Shown: positions 46,230 to 55,095, counted from the first letter of the stretch. The stretch is DNA of 64,000 nucleotides from Nostoc calcicola FACHB-3891 (GCF_014697355.1 NZ_JACJRQ010000002.1:62001-126000); one strand, 5' to 3'. Program-made: numbers and translations. Notes: a model not told the origin generated them from the sequence alone.

Positions 46230-47849
46230 ATGAATTTGATTTACTTTCTTTTACGTTCTGCTTGGGGTATGGTGGCGATCGCGATCGTGACTGGATTCTT
46301 GAGTGGCGGTAGTAGTGCTGGCTTGATTGCTTTGATTAGCCGTGCTGCTAGTAGCGGTAGTACTGAGCGTTTCACATCCATAGCTTGGGGTTTTGTGGGA
46401 TTGGCAATGGTTGGGCTGATTACCAGTATTATTTCCCAAGTAATGTTGATTCGCCTTTCTCAGAGTGCAGTTTTGCAGTTACGGATGCGTTTGAGTCGCC
46501 AAATTCTTGCTTCTGAGTTGAGTCTTTTGGAAGGTTTGGGAAACCCGCGACTGTTGGCAACTTTAACAGAGGATATTCAAGCAGTTGCTAATGCTGTTTA
46601 TCAGATGCCTTTTTTGTTTATTAATTTAGCGATCGTTTTTGGTTGCATAGCGTACATCACCTGGCTTTCTTGGTTAGTGCTGGTGATGGTTTGTGCTATT
46701 TCCATAGTAGCGATCGCCAGTTGCCAGTGGTTATTGACTAAAGGAGGTAAATTGCTAGCTCTGGCTCGTGAAGATGAAGATCAACTGTTTAAGCATTTTC
46801 GCACGATTACTGAAGGAGTCAAGGAACTGAAGCTGAATTATCGGCGGCGTCAAGTTTTTTTAGAAGAAAAACTCCAAGCAACTGCTAGTGAATTTCGTCA
46901 TCATAATGTTAACGGTTTAACCCTTTTTGCTACAACTTCTAGCTGGGGACAACTCGTCTTCTTTTTTGCCATTGGTTTTGTGTTGTTTGCCCTGCCTAAT
47001 TTACTTCCTATTAATGCCGAAACCCTCTCTGGCTACATTTTAACTTTCACTTACTTGGTGTTACCAATGGATAACATCGTCAGTAAACTTCCCTTATTAA
47101 GCAAAGCCAGTATTGCGTTGCAAAAAATCGATTCCTTGGGTTTATCTTTAGCGAGTCGTTCGGAATTATCAACTGTTCCACCTGCCATTAAATCTTCGTG
47201 GCAGACTTTAAAATTTGAAAATATCACCCACACTTACTACACAAATCAAGAAGACAACAGTTTTATTTTTGGTCCCATCAACCTGATACTTTATCCTCAA
47301 GAATTAGTTTTCATTGTCGGCGGCAACGGTAGCGGTAAATCTACATTAGCTAAACTAATTACAGGTCTTTACATCCCAGATAACGGCGAAATTGTGTTTG
47401 ATAACGAGTTAATTAGCGAACAAAACCGAGAATGGTATCGACAGCATTTTTCTGTGGTGTTCTCCGACTTTTATTTATTCGAGGAACTTTTGGGATTACA
47501 AAATACCAACTTGGATACTCAAGCTACAAAATATCTCCAACAACTGCAATTAGACCATAAGGTAAAAGTTGAAAATGGACAACTTTCTACCACTGCTCTT
47601 TCTCAAGGACAGCGTAAACGCCTCGCTTTACTCACAGCATACTTGGAAGATAGACCAATTTATCTATTCGATGAGTGGGCAGCCGATCAAGATCCGATAT
47701 TTAAAGGAATATTTTATACTCAACTATTACCCGAACTGCGATCGCGTGGTAAAACAGTCTTGGTAATTAGCCACGACGATCGCTATTTTCATTTAGCAGA
47801 CCGAATTATCAAGCTTGATTATGGACAAATTGAGTATGACAAAACTTAA
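46230..47849 (+). CDS. Cyclic-peptide-export-type ABC transporter (SyrD/PvdE-like)
   Basis: A 539-residue half-transporter with a six-helix membrane domain (from MNLIYFLLRSAWGMVAIAIV) fused to an ATPase. Walker A is VGGNGSGKSTLAK, the signature is LSQGQRKRLA (family LSQGQ type), Walker B is PIYLFDEWAADQDP, with a D-loop and the switch His in LVISHDDRYF. The DEWAADQDP Walker B is characteristic of the cyclic peptide/pyoverdine exporter subgroup. No peptide synthetase or precursor gene is beside it, so the cargo is unknown. ATG 46230 is preferred over TTG 46197. Confidence 0.9.
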   Translation: MNLIYFLLRSAWGMVAIAIVTGFLSGGSSAGLIALISRAASSGSTERFTSIAWGFVGLAMVGLITSIISQVMLIRLSQSAVLQLRMRLSRQILASELSLLEGLGNPRLLATLTEDIQAVANAVYQMPFLFINLAIVFGCIAYITWLSWLVLVMVCAISIVAIASCQWLLTKGGKLLALAREDEDQLFKHFRTITEGVKELKLNYRRRQVFLEEKLQATASEFRHHNVNGLTLFATTSSWGQLVFFFAIGFVLFALPNLLPINAETLSGYILTFTYLVLPMDNIVSKLPLLSKASIALQKIDSLGLSLASRSELSTVPPAIKSSWQTLKFENITHTYYTNQEDNSFIFGPINLILYPQELVFIVGGNGSGKSTLAKLITGLYIPDNGEIVFDNELISEQNREWYRQHFSVVFSDFYLFEELLGLQNTNLDTQATKYLQQLQLDHKVKVENGQLSTTALSQGQRKRLALLTAYLEDRPIYLFDEWAADQDPIFKGIFYTQLLPELRSRGKTVLVISHDDRYFHLADRIIKLDYGQIEYDKT

Positions 47850-47874
47850 CACTCTTGCTGCTGAATACTAGCAT

Positions 47875-47971
47875 TTACAGCTATTTTCAGGTAAATAGAC
47901 CACGTGGCAAGGGCACAGCAGTGCTGTGCCCCTACGACAGATGTGGTTCAAATACATGAAAACTGCTGTAA
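47875..47971. mobile_element. MITE-like element with palindromic core (copy D)
   Basis: Ends TTACAGCTATTTTCAGGTAA and CATGAAAACTGCTGTAA; core AAGGGCACAGCAGTGCTGTG, a variant of the family palindrome. Directly downstream of the ABC exporter gene. Confidence 0.78.
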
Positions 47972-48013
47972 GTTTCTAATACCGAACATTTTCACATTTA
48001 TCAAATAAAAGCA

Positions 48014-48253
48014 ATGTCTGAACAAAAGCCTTTAAATCCCTGGAACTACAAACCTTGGTGGTGTCAACCTTGGTCTATACTGCTCACAGGTGTAACCCTG
48101 ATTGGTGGTAGCTGGTTATTATTTAAAATCATCTGGCTAACAGTTCTTGTGTCTATCCCTGTAGCGACCTGGATGGGATTTTTTGTGTTAATTTGGCCAC
48201 AACTAATGATTCGCAGTGGAATTTTAGAGTCGTATCAAAAATCGGAATTTTGA
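48014..48253 (+). CDS. Small two-helix membrane protein conserved in cyanobacteria
   Basis: A 79-residue protein starting with a tryptophan-rich motif (NPWNYKPWWCQPWSI) followed by two hydrophobic helices (LLTGVTLIGGSWLLF and LTVLVSIPVATWMGFFVLIW). The motif is one I associate with an uncharacterised cyanobacterial family (possibly DUF6737); function unknown. It follows the ABC exporter on the same strand with a MITE between. Confidence 0.75.
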   Translation: MSEQKPLNPWNYKPWWCQPWSILLTGVTLIGGSWLLFKIIWLTVLVSIPVATWMGFFVLIWPQLMIRSGILESYQKSEF

Positions 48254-48328
48254 AATTCCTGCTTCTATGGTGTTGGCTGTAAGCTGCAAACCATGAGTTA
48301 GTTGTTTCCACAAAAAATCTATATTAGG

Positions 48329-48425
48329 GGACTTCCAACAAAAAAATATTCCATAGTAGGGGCGCACAGCTGTGCGCCCCTACAAATGTACAAATAATTT
48401 GGGATAATTTATTTTCTGGAAGTCA
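48329..48425. mobile_element. MITE-like element with GGACTTCCA ends
   Basis: GGGGACTTCCAACAAAAAAA at about 48327 faces TTTTCTGGAAGTCACT at about 48411; a GTAGGGGCGCACAG palindrome (48357-48382) is in the middle. GGAAGTCCC ends also occur near 27056 and 35107. Confidence 0.6.
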
Positions 48426-49730
48426 CTAGGAAGATAGAGTCCAAATCCTAATTTTGGAATCACCACCACCACTAACTAGAATTTTGTCGCGGGGACTGAA
48501 AGCAAGACAATTTACAGGACTTTTAAGCTCAAAAGTCTGTATGAGTTCTCCTGTTTGATAATTCCAAATTTGGATTGTATTATCTTCACCGGAGCTGGCA
48601 ATAATTTTTTCAGTCGGACTAAATGCGATCGCATTCACCGAATCTGTGTGACCAATAAAAATACGCTCTTCTCTTCCAGTACTTGTATTCCACAGCTTTA
48701 TGGGTGGATTAGAAACACCATTATCACCTGCACTACTACCTCCACTGGCAATGGTTTGTCCATCAGGACTAATAGCAACTGAGCGAATTGATCCTACTGA
48801 ACGGTCGAACCAAGACACCATCGAACCAAAAAAGTCGGAAGGGCGATTTAGTGTACGTATTCTCTCTCCATTGCGCCAATTCCAAATCATAATTGCGCCA
48901 TCAATTCCACCACTGACTAAAAACCGTCCATCTGGACTAAAGGTAACAGAATTGACATCCCATCCATGCCCTCTTAAAGTGCGTATCTCTTTTCCACTAA
49001 TGGGATGCCAAAGTCTAATAGCAGCGTCAAAATGTCCAGTAGCTAGAGTTTCTCCATCGGGACTAAAGGCGACGCAACTAGTTCGCAAGGAAACTAAAGA
49101 ACTGCCTAAAGTTTGTCTAACTCTACCTGTGCTTACATCCCACAATTTGATATTTCCATCCTGAAATTCCATATTGCTGGCACTTGCTAGAGTTTGTCCA
49201 TCTGGACTAAAGTCAACACCAAAAACTTCGCTGGAATGTCCAGTTAAAGTAGTTAGCAATTCTCCAGTGGTCAAGTTCCATAATTTTATCGTGCGCTGGC
49301 TATCTCCGCTAGCAAGCATTTTTCCATCCCGGCTAATAGCAACACACAAAACAGAATCTGAATGTCCGCTGAGAATTTTTGTATTTTTGTAGCTATTATC
49401 TAGTGGTTTTTTGGATTGAGTATATTCTCTTTTAATTTCTCGGAGTAAATTATCTATTCTGACCTGAATATCTTCGCCTACATCCTCACGAATCACCTCA
49501 AGCAACGCGCAAAGTGCAGGTTGACCGGGGGCAATTTCTCCAAAGCTGACTAATTCATTTACCAAATTAGGAATAAAATCATTCGTCGGTGTGTTGAAAT
49601 TTAGACGATACTGCACAGGCGTATTTATCCCCAATGCTCTGATTAAATACCCCCGACGCTGGCTTTCATTTTCCATCATTAGCCTAAGTAAGGGTAATAT
49701 TTTTTGGATTAATTCGCTATTTATTGACAT
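48426..49730 (-). CDS. EAD-like domain plus seven-bladed WD40 propeller
   Basis: A 434-residue protein. Residues 1-105 are an all-helical domain (YLIRALGINTPVQYRLNFNT; VSFGEIAPGQPALCALLEVI; IDNLLREIKREY) clearly homologous to the N-terminus of the next gene upstream. Residues 118-434 hold seven WD40 blades, each with a version of SPDGxxLASGxxDxxIxLW. The helical part fits the effector-associated domain (EAD) class used as adaptors in bacterial conflict systems. The propeller probably detects a target or scaffolds assembly. Same strand and third in a row after the protease and the unknown-effector gene, 173 bp after the latter. Confidence 0.85.
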   Translation of the reverse strand: MSINSELIQKILPLLRLMMENESQRRGYLIRALGINTPVQYRLNFNTPTNDFIPNLVNELVSFGEIAPGQPALCALLEVIREDVGEDIQVRIDNLLREIKREYTQSKKPLDNSYKNTKILSGHSDSVLCVAISRDGKMLASGDSQRTIKLWNLTTGELLTTLTGHSSEVFGVDFSPDGQTLASASNMEFQDGNIKLWDVSTGRVRQTLGSSLVSLRTSCVAFSPDGETLATGHFDAAIRLWHPISGKEIRTLRGHGWDVNSVTFSPDGRFLVSGGIDGAIMIWNWRNGERIRTLNRPSDFFGSMVSWFDRSVGSIRSVAISPDGQTIASGGSSAGDNGVSNPPIKLWNTSTGREERIFIGHTDSVNAIAFSPTEKIIASSGEDNTIQIWNYQTGELIQTFELKSPVNCLAFSPRDKILVSGGGDSKIRIWTLSS

Positions 49731-49863
49731 AACTTAATTCTTTTAAATAAAGGATAAATTTTATCCATAAAGTGAAGGTTCAAAACCTCGCCCCTGGTGG
49801 GCGAAACAGTCCTTGTATCTGAAGGTAGGTAAAAACCCCACCCCTTGTGGGTGGCTTGATTTA

Positions 49864-49900
49864 ATACTTCCGACTTCCGACTTCCGACTTCCGACTTCAT
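49864..49900. repeat. CTTCCGA heptamer tandem repeat
   Basis: Four CTTCCGA units lie immediately after the stop of the 49904-50797 gene. Confidence 0.85.
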
Positions 49901-49903
49901 TTT

Positions 49904-50797
49904 TTATCCAGGTAGTATATCTTTAACAATGGGACGTAACTTTTTCCAGACTATTTCGCCTTTAAAATTCTCCAAAATATTAGATGGTTTATCGTAAAAA
50001 TAAAGCTGTTTGCGGCTAAGTTCATAAATTACAGGCACTTCATACCACAACAAATCTAGATTATGGTCTAAAGGATTCGTAGTCTGCACTTTAGATGCTG
50101 TTATTTCATCAACTGTGTCAACAATAGCAACTGCAAAACAAAGGTGAGCAGGCGCTCTAAAGTTATATATTGCTTGACCCAGCGCGGATGGATTAGCTTC
50201 CTTTTTAGCCCAATCAGTGCATTGAGAAGCAAATCGCTGCAATATTTTTATATTGATTTCAGCAAACTCAGAAAACAAAAAAAATGCTTCTCCACGCATA
50301 CTAAAAATGCCAAAGGGTAACTCAAAATCTGAAATTTTAGCAACGTAATTTAATTGACCATTAGCATAAGTAATATTTTTGCGAATATCCAAACAACCTT
50401 GTTTTCTTAGTCTATCTAGGGTGACAGTAAAATATGCATCCAAAGCATTGGAGTAAATTTTGGGGATTTGATTTTGTTTTTTTGCCAGTTCTTCTGTAAT
50501 CTGTCGCAGCAAATTATCAATTTTTTGCTGATTATCTAGTCCTACAGTTTCACGTATGACTTCCAATAAACTACAAAGTGCAGGTTTGCCAGGTGTAATT
50601 TCTCCAAATGCTACGAGTTCGTCGATCATTTGGGGAATAAAAACTTCAACGGGCGTATCCCACATCAAACGATTCAATACGTTTGCATTAGTTCCTAAGG
50701 CTATAACAAGATAAGACCGACGTTGTTGTTTATCCCACATAAATGGTTGCAACACACGCGATAATTCTTGGATAATTTCCCCACTGATTTTTGCCAT
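49904..50797 (-). CDS. EAD-like domain plus unknown C-terminal domain
   Basis: A 297-residue protein. The first 105 residues align well with the WD40 neighbour (FIPQMIDELVAFGEITPGKP, then LLEVIRETVGLDNQQKIDNL), so the two share an effector-associated-type adaptor. The C-terminal 190 residues (FTVTLDRLRKQGCLDIRKNI; FELPFGIFSMRGEAFFLFSE; LLWYEVPVIYELSRKQLYFY) are an alpha/beta domain I do not recognise, with no visible catalytic signature. It begins 11 bp after the protease stop, so the two are almost certainly co-transcribed. It may be the effector, or the link between sensor and protease. Confidence 0.8.
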   Translation of the reverse strand: MAKISGEIIQELSRVLQPFMWDKQQRRSYLVIALGTNANVLNRLMWDTPVEVFIPQMIDELVAFGEITPGKPALCSLLEVIRETVGLDNQQKIDNLLRQITEELAKKQNQIPKIYSNALDAYFTVTLDRLRKQGCLDIRKNITYANGQLNYVAKISDFELPFGIFSMRGEAFFLFSEFAEINIKILQRFASQCTDWAKKEANPSALGQAIYNFRAPAHLCFAVAIVDTVDEITASKVQTTNPLDHNLDLLWYEVPVIYELSRKQLYFYDKPSNILENFKGEIVWKKLRPIVKDILPG

Positions 50798-50808
50798 CTA
50801 AATTAATT

Positions 50809-51864
50809 TTACAATCGTGCGTAAATTTCTGGTGCGTTGTTTTTCAGGTCATTTAATATGGCGATCGCACTTGTTCCCCCATTACGTTCATACCTTCGTT
50901 GCGTATTTGGTTCGATTAACGTTCCTCCACTATGGTGAATACCAACTACGTAAAAATCATCATCCAAAACAGGCGACCCCGATGAACCCCGTTCTGTACT
51001 TGTAGTGTATTGTAATACTTGATTGTCGGCGTAAGCAACAAAGTTATTCTGGATGGAAATTTTCTTCAAATGACCGCCAGGATGTTGAATTATTGCTACG
51101 CGTTCGTCTCGTCGCATCAGCTTTTTTTGTAAGATTAATGGTTTGCCGAAATCAGGTACGTCTTTCAGATTTACTACTGTATAGTCGAGTTCTTCGTTAG
51201 TGTAAAAAGCACCTCCTTTTAAAGCTCCAATAGTTTGTTTTGGACATTCTTTACCGTTAATATCCAATTGGTAGTTGAAGCTAAAATTACTTTTTTCTGC
51301 TATTTCCCGACTATCAATGACATGATTATTTGTCATTAATAAATCGGGTGCAATCATAAAACCTGTACCCAAATCAGTTTGAGTTGCTATATGAACAACG
51401 GCTTTTGATGCTTCCAAAGCCAAGTTTAATATGTAAATATCGCGTAATGTATTCTCACCAATAATTCTTTCTTTAATATCAGCCACACTATCCATCCCCT
51501 TCCAATTGTCGATTCCACGGTTGGGGCTGGCTGGAACGTTCAGGGGATATTTTTGAAATAACTCAAGGATAAAATCTCGATCTTCATCCCCAGTAAAACC
51601 CTGAATGATGTTGAGGAAGACAGCAAGGGCTTCCTTATCATAAGCAACCCGGCCAAATTGGGCTAAAAAGCGCACAACTTCTACAGAAACACCCATTGGT
51701 GAACCATCTAAATCTAAACGCGCCAGGATGGTATCTGCTTGGGGGACACCTTCTAATGCACCTGCGACTAAACGACGGCGATCGCGCACATTAGCAAAAT
51801 CAGCTAAATTCTGTACAATACGCGTCAGGCGCTGGAAGTCAGGTTGGGATAGCTGGACAGTCAC
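50809..51864 (-). CDS. EAD-like domain plus trypsin-like serine protease
   Basis: A 351-residue protein, first gene of the cassette. Residues 1-110 are helical (RRRLVAGALEGVPQADTILA; LDLDGSPMGVSVEVVRFLAQ; GRVAYDKEALAVFLNI), a domain of the effector-associated type but a different subtype from its neighbours. The C-terminal trypsin-like domain has H181 in MTNNHVIDS, D227 in ELDYTVVNL and S295 in ERGSSGSPVLDD, so the triad looks intact. No signal peptide: a cytosolic protease. In the family it is thought to be recruited by EAD-EAD contact to cleave a partner. Confidence 0.88.
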   Translation of the reverse strand: MTVQLSQPDFQRLTRIVQNLADFANVRDRRRLVAGALEGVPQADTILARLDLDGSPMGVSVEVVRFLAQFGRVAYDKEALAVFLNIIQGFTGDEDRDFILELFQKYPLNVPASPNRGIDNWKGMDSVADIKERIIGENTLRDIYILNLALEASKAVVHIATQTDLGTGFMIAPDLLMTNNHVIDSREIAEKSNFSFNYQLDINGKECPKQTIGALKGGAFYTNEELDYTVVNLKDVPDFGKPLILQKKLMRRDERVAIIQHPGGHLKKISIQNNFVAYADNQVLQYTTSTERGSSGSPVLDDDFYVVGIHHSGGTLIEPNTQRRYERNGGTSAIAILNDLKNNAPEIYARL

Positions 51865-51941
51865 GGTTACTTCTTGAATGAGGATATTTATGTTTTACCG
51901 TGAATTCTGACCATATTTGACTATATAAGTTGCAATTATTA

Positions 51942-52712
51942 CTATGGCTGTGGTGATTTGGCGATCGCCGCCCACACTCGATGATGAACTTGCAAAATTG
52001 GTGTGGGATATTTTGCTTCCAGTAATACCGCCAATTCTCGGTCAAATACTTCCACCTTTTCTGGTGTTAAACTGGCTCCCACACCCGCACTAGCACGAAT
52101 TCGCCCCCGCCAATCTTCATGTGTATAAGATACAAATACATCGTAAGAAAATGTGCGGATATCTCGAAATCCTCCTTCTCCAATATCTTGTAACCACAGA
52201 GGATACAATCCATTACCCCCAGCCAAATTCCACGCTGGATTATGAGCCTTAATCAGTTGTTCTGTTGCTTCAACGACATTACCTTTTAAAGGTATCCAAT
52301 CAAAATGAGCGATCGCAATTGTGCCATTTGTTCTCAATATGCGAGTAATTTCTTTGACAGCACGCCCACGGTCAAACCAATGCCAGCACTGTCCAGCGGT
52401 AACCACATCAGCACTAGCATCTGGTAACTCAGTATTTTCGGCAGTTGCGACTCGATAATCTACTTTGATTTGGGCAGATTCACTTAACTGTCTGGCTTGT
52501 TCTAGAAGTGAAACTGATGGGTCGATACCAATTACATAAGCACCTCTATCTGCAAAACCCCGCGCTAATGTTCCCGTTCCTGTGCCCAGGTCAACAATGT
52601 TTTGTCCTGGTAAACCGATACCATATTCAGACAGTTTATTAAATAATGAACTGGGAAAACCAGCGCGGTGTTTTGCATAGTCAACAGCAGTTGCACCAAA
52701 ATCAATTTTCAT
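51942..52712 (-). CDS. Class I SAM-dependent methyltransferase
   Basis: A 256-residue small-molecule methyltransferase of the UbiE/Tam-like type. Motif I is NIVDLGTGTGTLARGF, the acidic residue lies in VIGIDPSVSLL, and VVTAGQCWHWFDRGRAVKEI is the motif IV region typical of these enzymes. The stop lies 77 bp beyond the start of the protease gene, outside that cassette. It starts 33 bp after the SDR stop, so it belongs to the redox cluster transcript. Confidence 0.9.
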   Translation of the reverse strand: MKIDFGATAVDYAKHRAGFPSSLFNKLSEYGIGLPGQNIVDLGTGTGTLARGFADRGAYVIGIDPSVSLLEQARQLSESAQIKVDYRVATAENTELPDASADVVTAGQCWHWFDRGRAVKEITRILRTNGTIAIAHFDWIPLKGNVVEATEQLIKAHNPAWNLAGGNGLYPLWLQDIGEGGFRDIRTFSYDVFVSYTHEDWRGRIRASAGVGASLTPEKVEVFDRELAVLLEAKYPTPILQVHHRVWAAIAKSPQP

Positions 52713-52745
52713 ACGTTCAAAACTATTCTTGTAACAATTGTCTTG

Positions 52746-53435
52746 CTAAAAGTTCTCTACCCACGGACGTAGTTCTACTTCCCATGTCCAAGCACTGCGG
52801 GGTTGGCGGAGGATATTGAGATAAGTTTGGGCGATCGCATCCGGATCGAGAGTACTATCAGTATTATCCACTGGATCTGGGCGGACTGCTGAACGAATTA
52901 CACCATCAATTATGAAATGTGCCACATGGATATTTTTTGGCGCTAGTTCCCTGGCAATACTCTGAGCTAAACCCCGCAGTGCAAATTTACCCATTGCAAA
53001 AGGAGCAGACTGAGGAAAACCCTTAACACTCGCTGAGGCTCCTGTAAAGAAGATCGCACCACCTCCATGCTGCAACATGCGTTTGGCAGCAGCTTGGGCA
53101 ACCAGAAAGCCACCGTAGGCAGTCACTTCTAGAGTTTTTGCCACCCCAGCGGGATCTAGCTCAACCAAAGGTCCCCGCACGCGGAAACTAGGGTTATAAA
53201 TCACGATATTTGGGGAACCTAGCTGATTTTCAACATCAATAAATAACTGTTCCACCTCATCTGGTTTCGAGGCATCAGCGGCGAAACTCACCGCCCCAAT
53301 TTCACTACTTAGCTGAGTGAGTTTTTCAATTTGTCGAGCAGCTAAAGCGACACTTATTCCCTCTTTGGCAAAGGCGCGGGCTAAAGAGGCACTTAGTCCG
53401 CTACCTGCTCCCACTATCAATGCTGTTGTTGCCAT
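52746..53435 (-). CDS. SDR-family oxidoreductase with FxxxK in place of YxxxK
   Basis: A 229-residue short-chain dehydrogenase-like protein. The cofactor motif is GAGSGLSASLARAF; the NNAG-type position reads VIYNPSF. At the active site the sequence is PFAMGKFALRG, so Phe stands where Tyr is expected while the Lys is kept; the Ser is in FFTGASAS. A subfamily with this substitution (HVAHFIIDGVI follows) is known in bacteria, so this may be family-typical rather than a mutation. It is in the redox cluster, 33 bp before the methyltransferase. Confidence 0.88.
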   Translation of the reverse strand: MATTALIVGAGSGLSASLARAFAKEGISVALAARQIEKLTQLSSEIGAVSFAADASKPDEVEQLFIDVENQLGSPNIVIYNPSFRVRGPLVELDPAGVAKTLEVTAYGGFLVAQAAAKRMLQHGGGAIFFTGASASVKGFPQSAPFAMGKFALRGLAQSIARELAPKNIHVAHFIIDGVIRSAVRPDPVDNTDSTLDPDAIAQTYLNILRQPRSAWTWEVELRPWVENF

Positions 53436-53599
53436 GATTTTAATTTTCCTCTTGTAATTTTGGATTTTAGATTTTAGATTTTAGATTTTTCCACGTAGCT
53501 TACTTAGACCAGAGCGAATATAAATTCCGGGGCAACTCTTGGAGATCCTACGCCAACAGACCTTGTTAAATTTGGAATTTTTAATCCAAAATCCCAAAT

Positions 53600-54886
53600 T
53601 TAAAATCTAAAATTCAATGAATTGCCCCTAGTAGGACTTTGACCAATCCGCAGTACACAAACTGCGGCAATCAGGCAGAGAACGCCCGATAAAATAAACG
53701 CCTGCAAATAACTGCCCATCCAAGTTCTTAACACCCCGGCTCCAAATGCTGCTGTGGCTGCACCGATTTGATGTCCTGCGACAATCCAACCGAACATCAC
53801 GCCGACGTTTTCTTTACCGAAGACATTGGCAACAAGACGTACCGTAGGCGGTACTGTAGCAATCCAATCAAGTCCATAGAAGATGGCGAACACGGAAAGT
53901 CCATAGAAGGAAAAATTGAAACTGAAGGGTAAAAAAATTAAAGACAAACCCCGCAGTCCGTAGTACCAACACAATAAGTAGCGATTATTCCAACGGTCAG
54001 ATAACCAGCCGGAAATAGTTGTCCCCAGAAAATCAAATAGACCCATAATTGCCAAAAGACCAGCAGCTTTGACTTCTGGGATACCGTGGTCAATACAAGC
54101 GGGAATCAGATGAGTACCAATTAAACCATTTGTGCTGGCACCACAGATAAAAAAGCTACCGAATAACAGCCAAAAATCGCGGTTATGCATTCCCAGCCAA
54201 AGGGCGTTGAGGGTGGAGGCGATGGAATTTGCTTTTGGCTGTAATACTTCAGAAGTTTCGCTGTTGTCGCCAAAAGCTCGCAAACCGACTTCTGCCGGTT
54301 GATCGCGCATAAAAATAGCGATCGCTGGAATAATTAAAAGTGCTGCACCAGTGAGAATCAGAGCCGCAGTTCGCCAGCCAAAGCGATCGGTAATTGAAGC
54401 CAGTACAGGTAAAAATACCAATTGTCCAGTAGCTGTACTCGCAGTCAAGATACCTAAAACCAAACCCCGCCTTTCAAAAAACCACCGATTAACAACAATC
54501 GCACCCAAAACCAGAGCGATAACTCCGCTACCACAACCGACAACTATGCCCCACAGCAAAACTAACTGCCAGGGCGCTGACATCAAAGTAGTTAAACCGA
54601 CACCGATCGCAATCACACCAAGGGATAACACCATCATCCGACGAATGCCGATCTGTTCCATGACTGTGGCAGCAAAAGGACCGATTAGTCCGTAAAGTAC
54701 CAAATTCAGGGAGATTGCCAAAGATATAGTAGCTCTACTCCAGCCGAATTCCTGTTCAAGAGGCACGATAAAAACTCCGGGAGCAGAGCGAATTCCGGCT
54801 CCCACCAACAAAGCAAGAAATGTTAAACCCGCGACGAGCCAGGCATAGTGAAGCGATCGACGTGCGAGGAATGAGGCTAGGGACAT
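53600..54886 (-). CDS. MFS transporter
   Basis: A 428-residue major facilitator of about 12 helices. The start at ATG 54886 gives SLASFLARRSLHYAWLVAGL; upstream in-frame codons to 55102 only translate GC-rich repeats. Family features include the GxxxD-R-type loop (GWLSDRWNNR) and GWSRATISLAIS near the N-terminus, resembling oxalate/formate or monocarboxylate-type MFS proteins. Cargo unknown. Its promoter region is occupied by G-rich repeats. Confidence 0.9.
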   Translation of the reverse strand: MSLASFLARRSLHYAWLVAGLTFLALLVGAGIRSAPGVFIVPLEQEFGWSRATISLAISLNLVLYGLIGPFAATVMEQIGIRRMMVLSLGVIAIGVGLTTLMSAPWQLVLLWGIVVGCGSGVIALVLGAIVVNRWFFERRGLVLGILTASTATGQLVFLPVLASITDRFGWRTAALILTGAALLIIPAIAIFMRDQPAEVGLRAFGDNSETSEVLQPKANSIASTLNALWLGMHNRDFWLLFGSFFICGASTNGLIGTHLIPACIDHGIPEVKAAGLLAIMGLFDFLGTTISGWLSDRWNNRYLLCWYYGLRGLSLIFLPFSFNFSFYGLSVFAIFYGLDWIATVPPTVRLVANVFGKENVGVMFGWIVAGHQIGAATAAFGAGVLRTWMGSYLQAFILSGVLCLIAAVCVLRIGQSPTRGNSLNFRF

Positions 54887-54889
54887 GAT

Positions 54890-55095
54890 TTGGGGTGTGG
54901 GGGGTGTGGGGTGTGGGGGGTGTGGGGGGATGAGGGAGATGAGGGGGATGAGGAGGCAGGGGAGCAGGGAGCAGGGAGCTGGGGAGAAAATCTTCCCCTC
55001 TGCCCCCCGCCCCCTGCCCCCCTGCTTCTTCTCAAAGCTTGGAGAGAAAATCTTCCCCTCTGCCCCCCGCCCCCTGCCCCCCTGCTTCTTCCCAA
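54890..55095. repeat. G/C-rich repeat block: GGGGTGTGG units and 60-bp tandem duplication
   Basis: GGGGTGTGGGGTGTGGG units run from about 54895 to 54930, then GATGAGGGGGATGAGG and GCAGGGAGCAGGG units. A 50-bp block starting GGAGAAAATCTTCCCCTC at about 54983 is repeated 60 bp later at 55043. An inverted copy of this block lies at 57101-57200. Confidence 0.9.
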
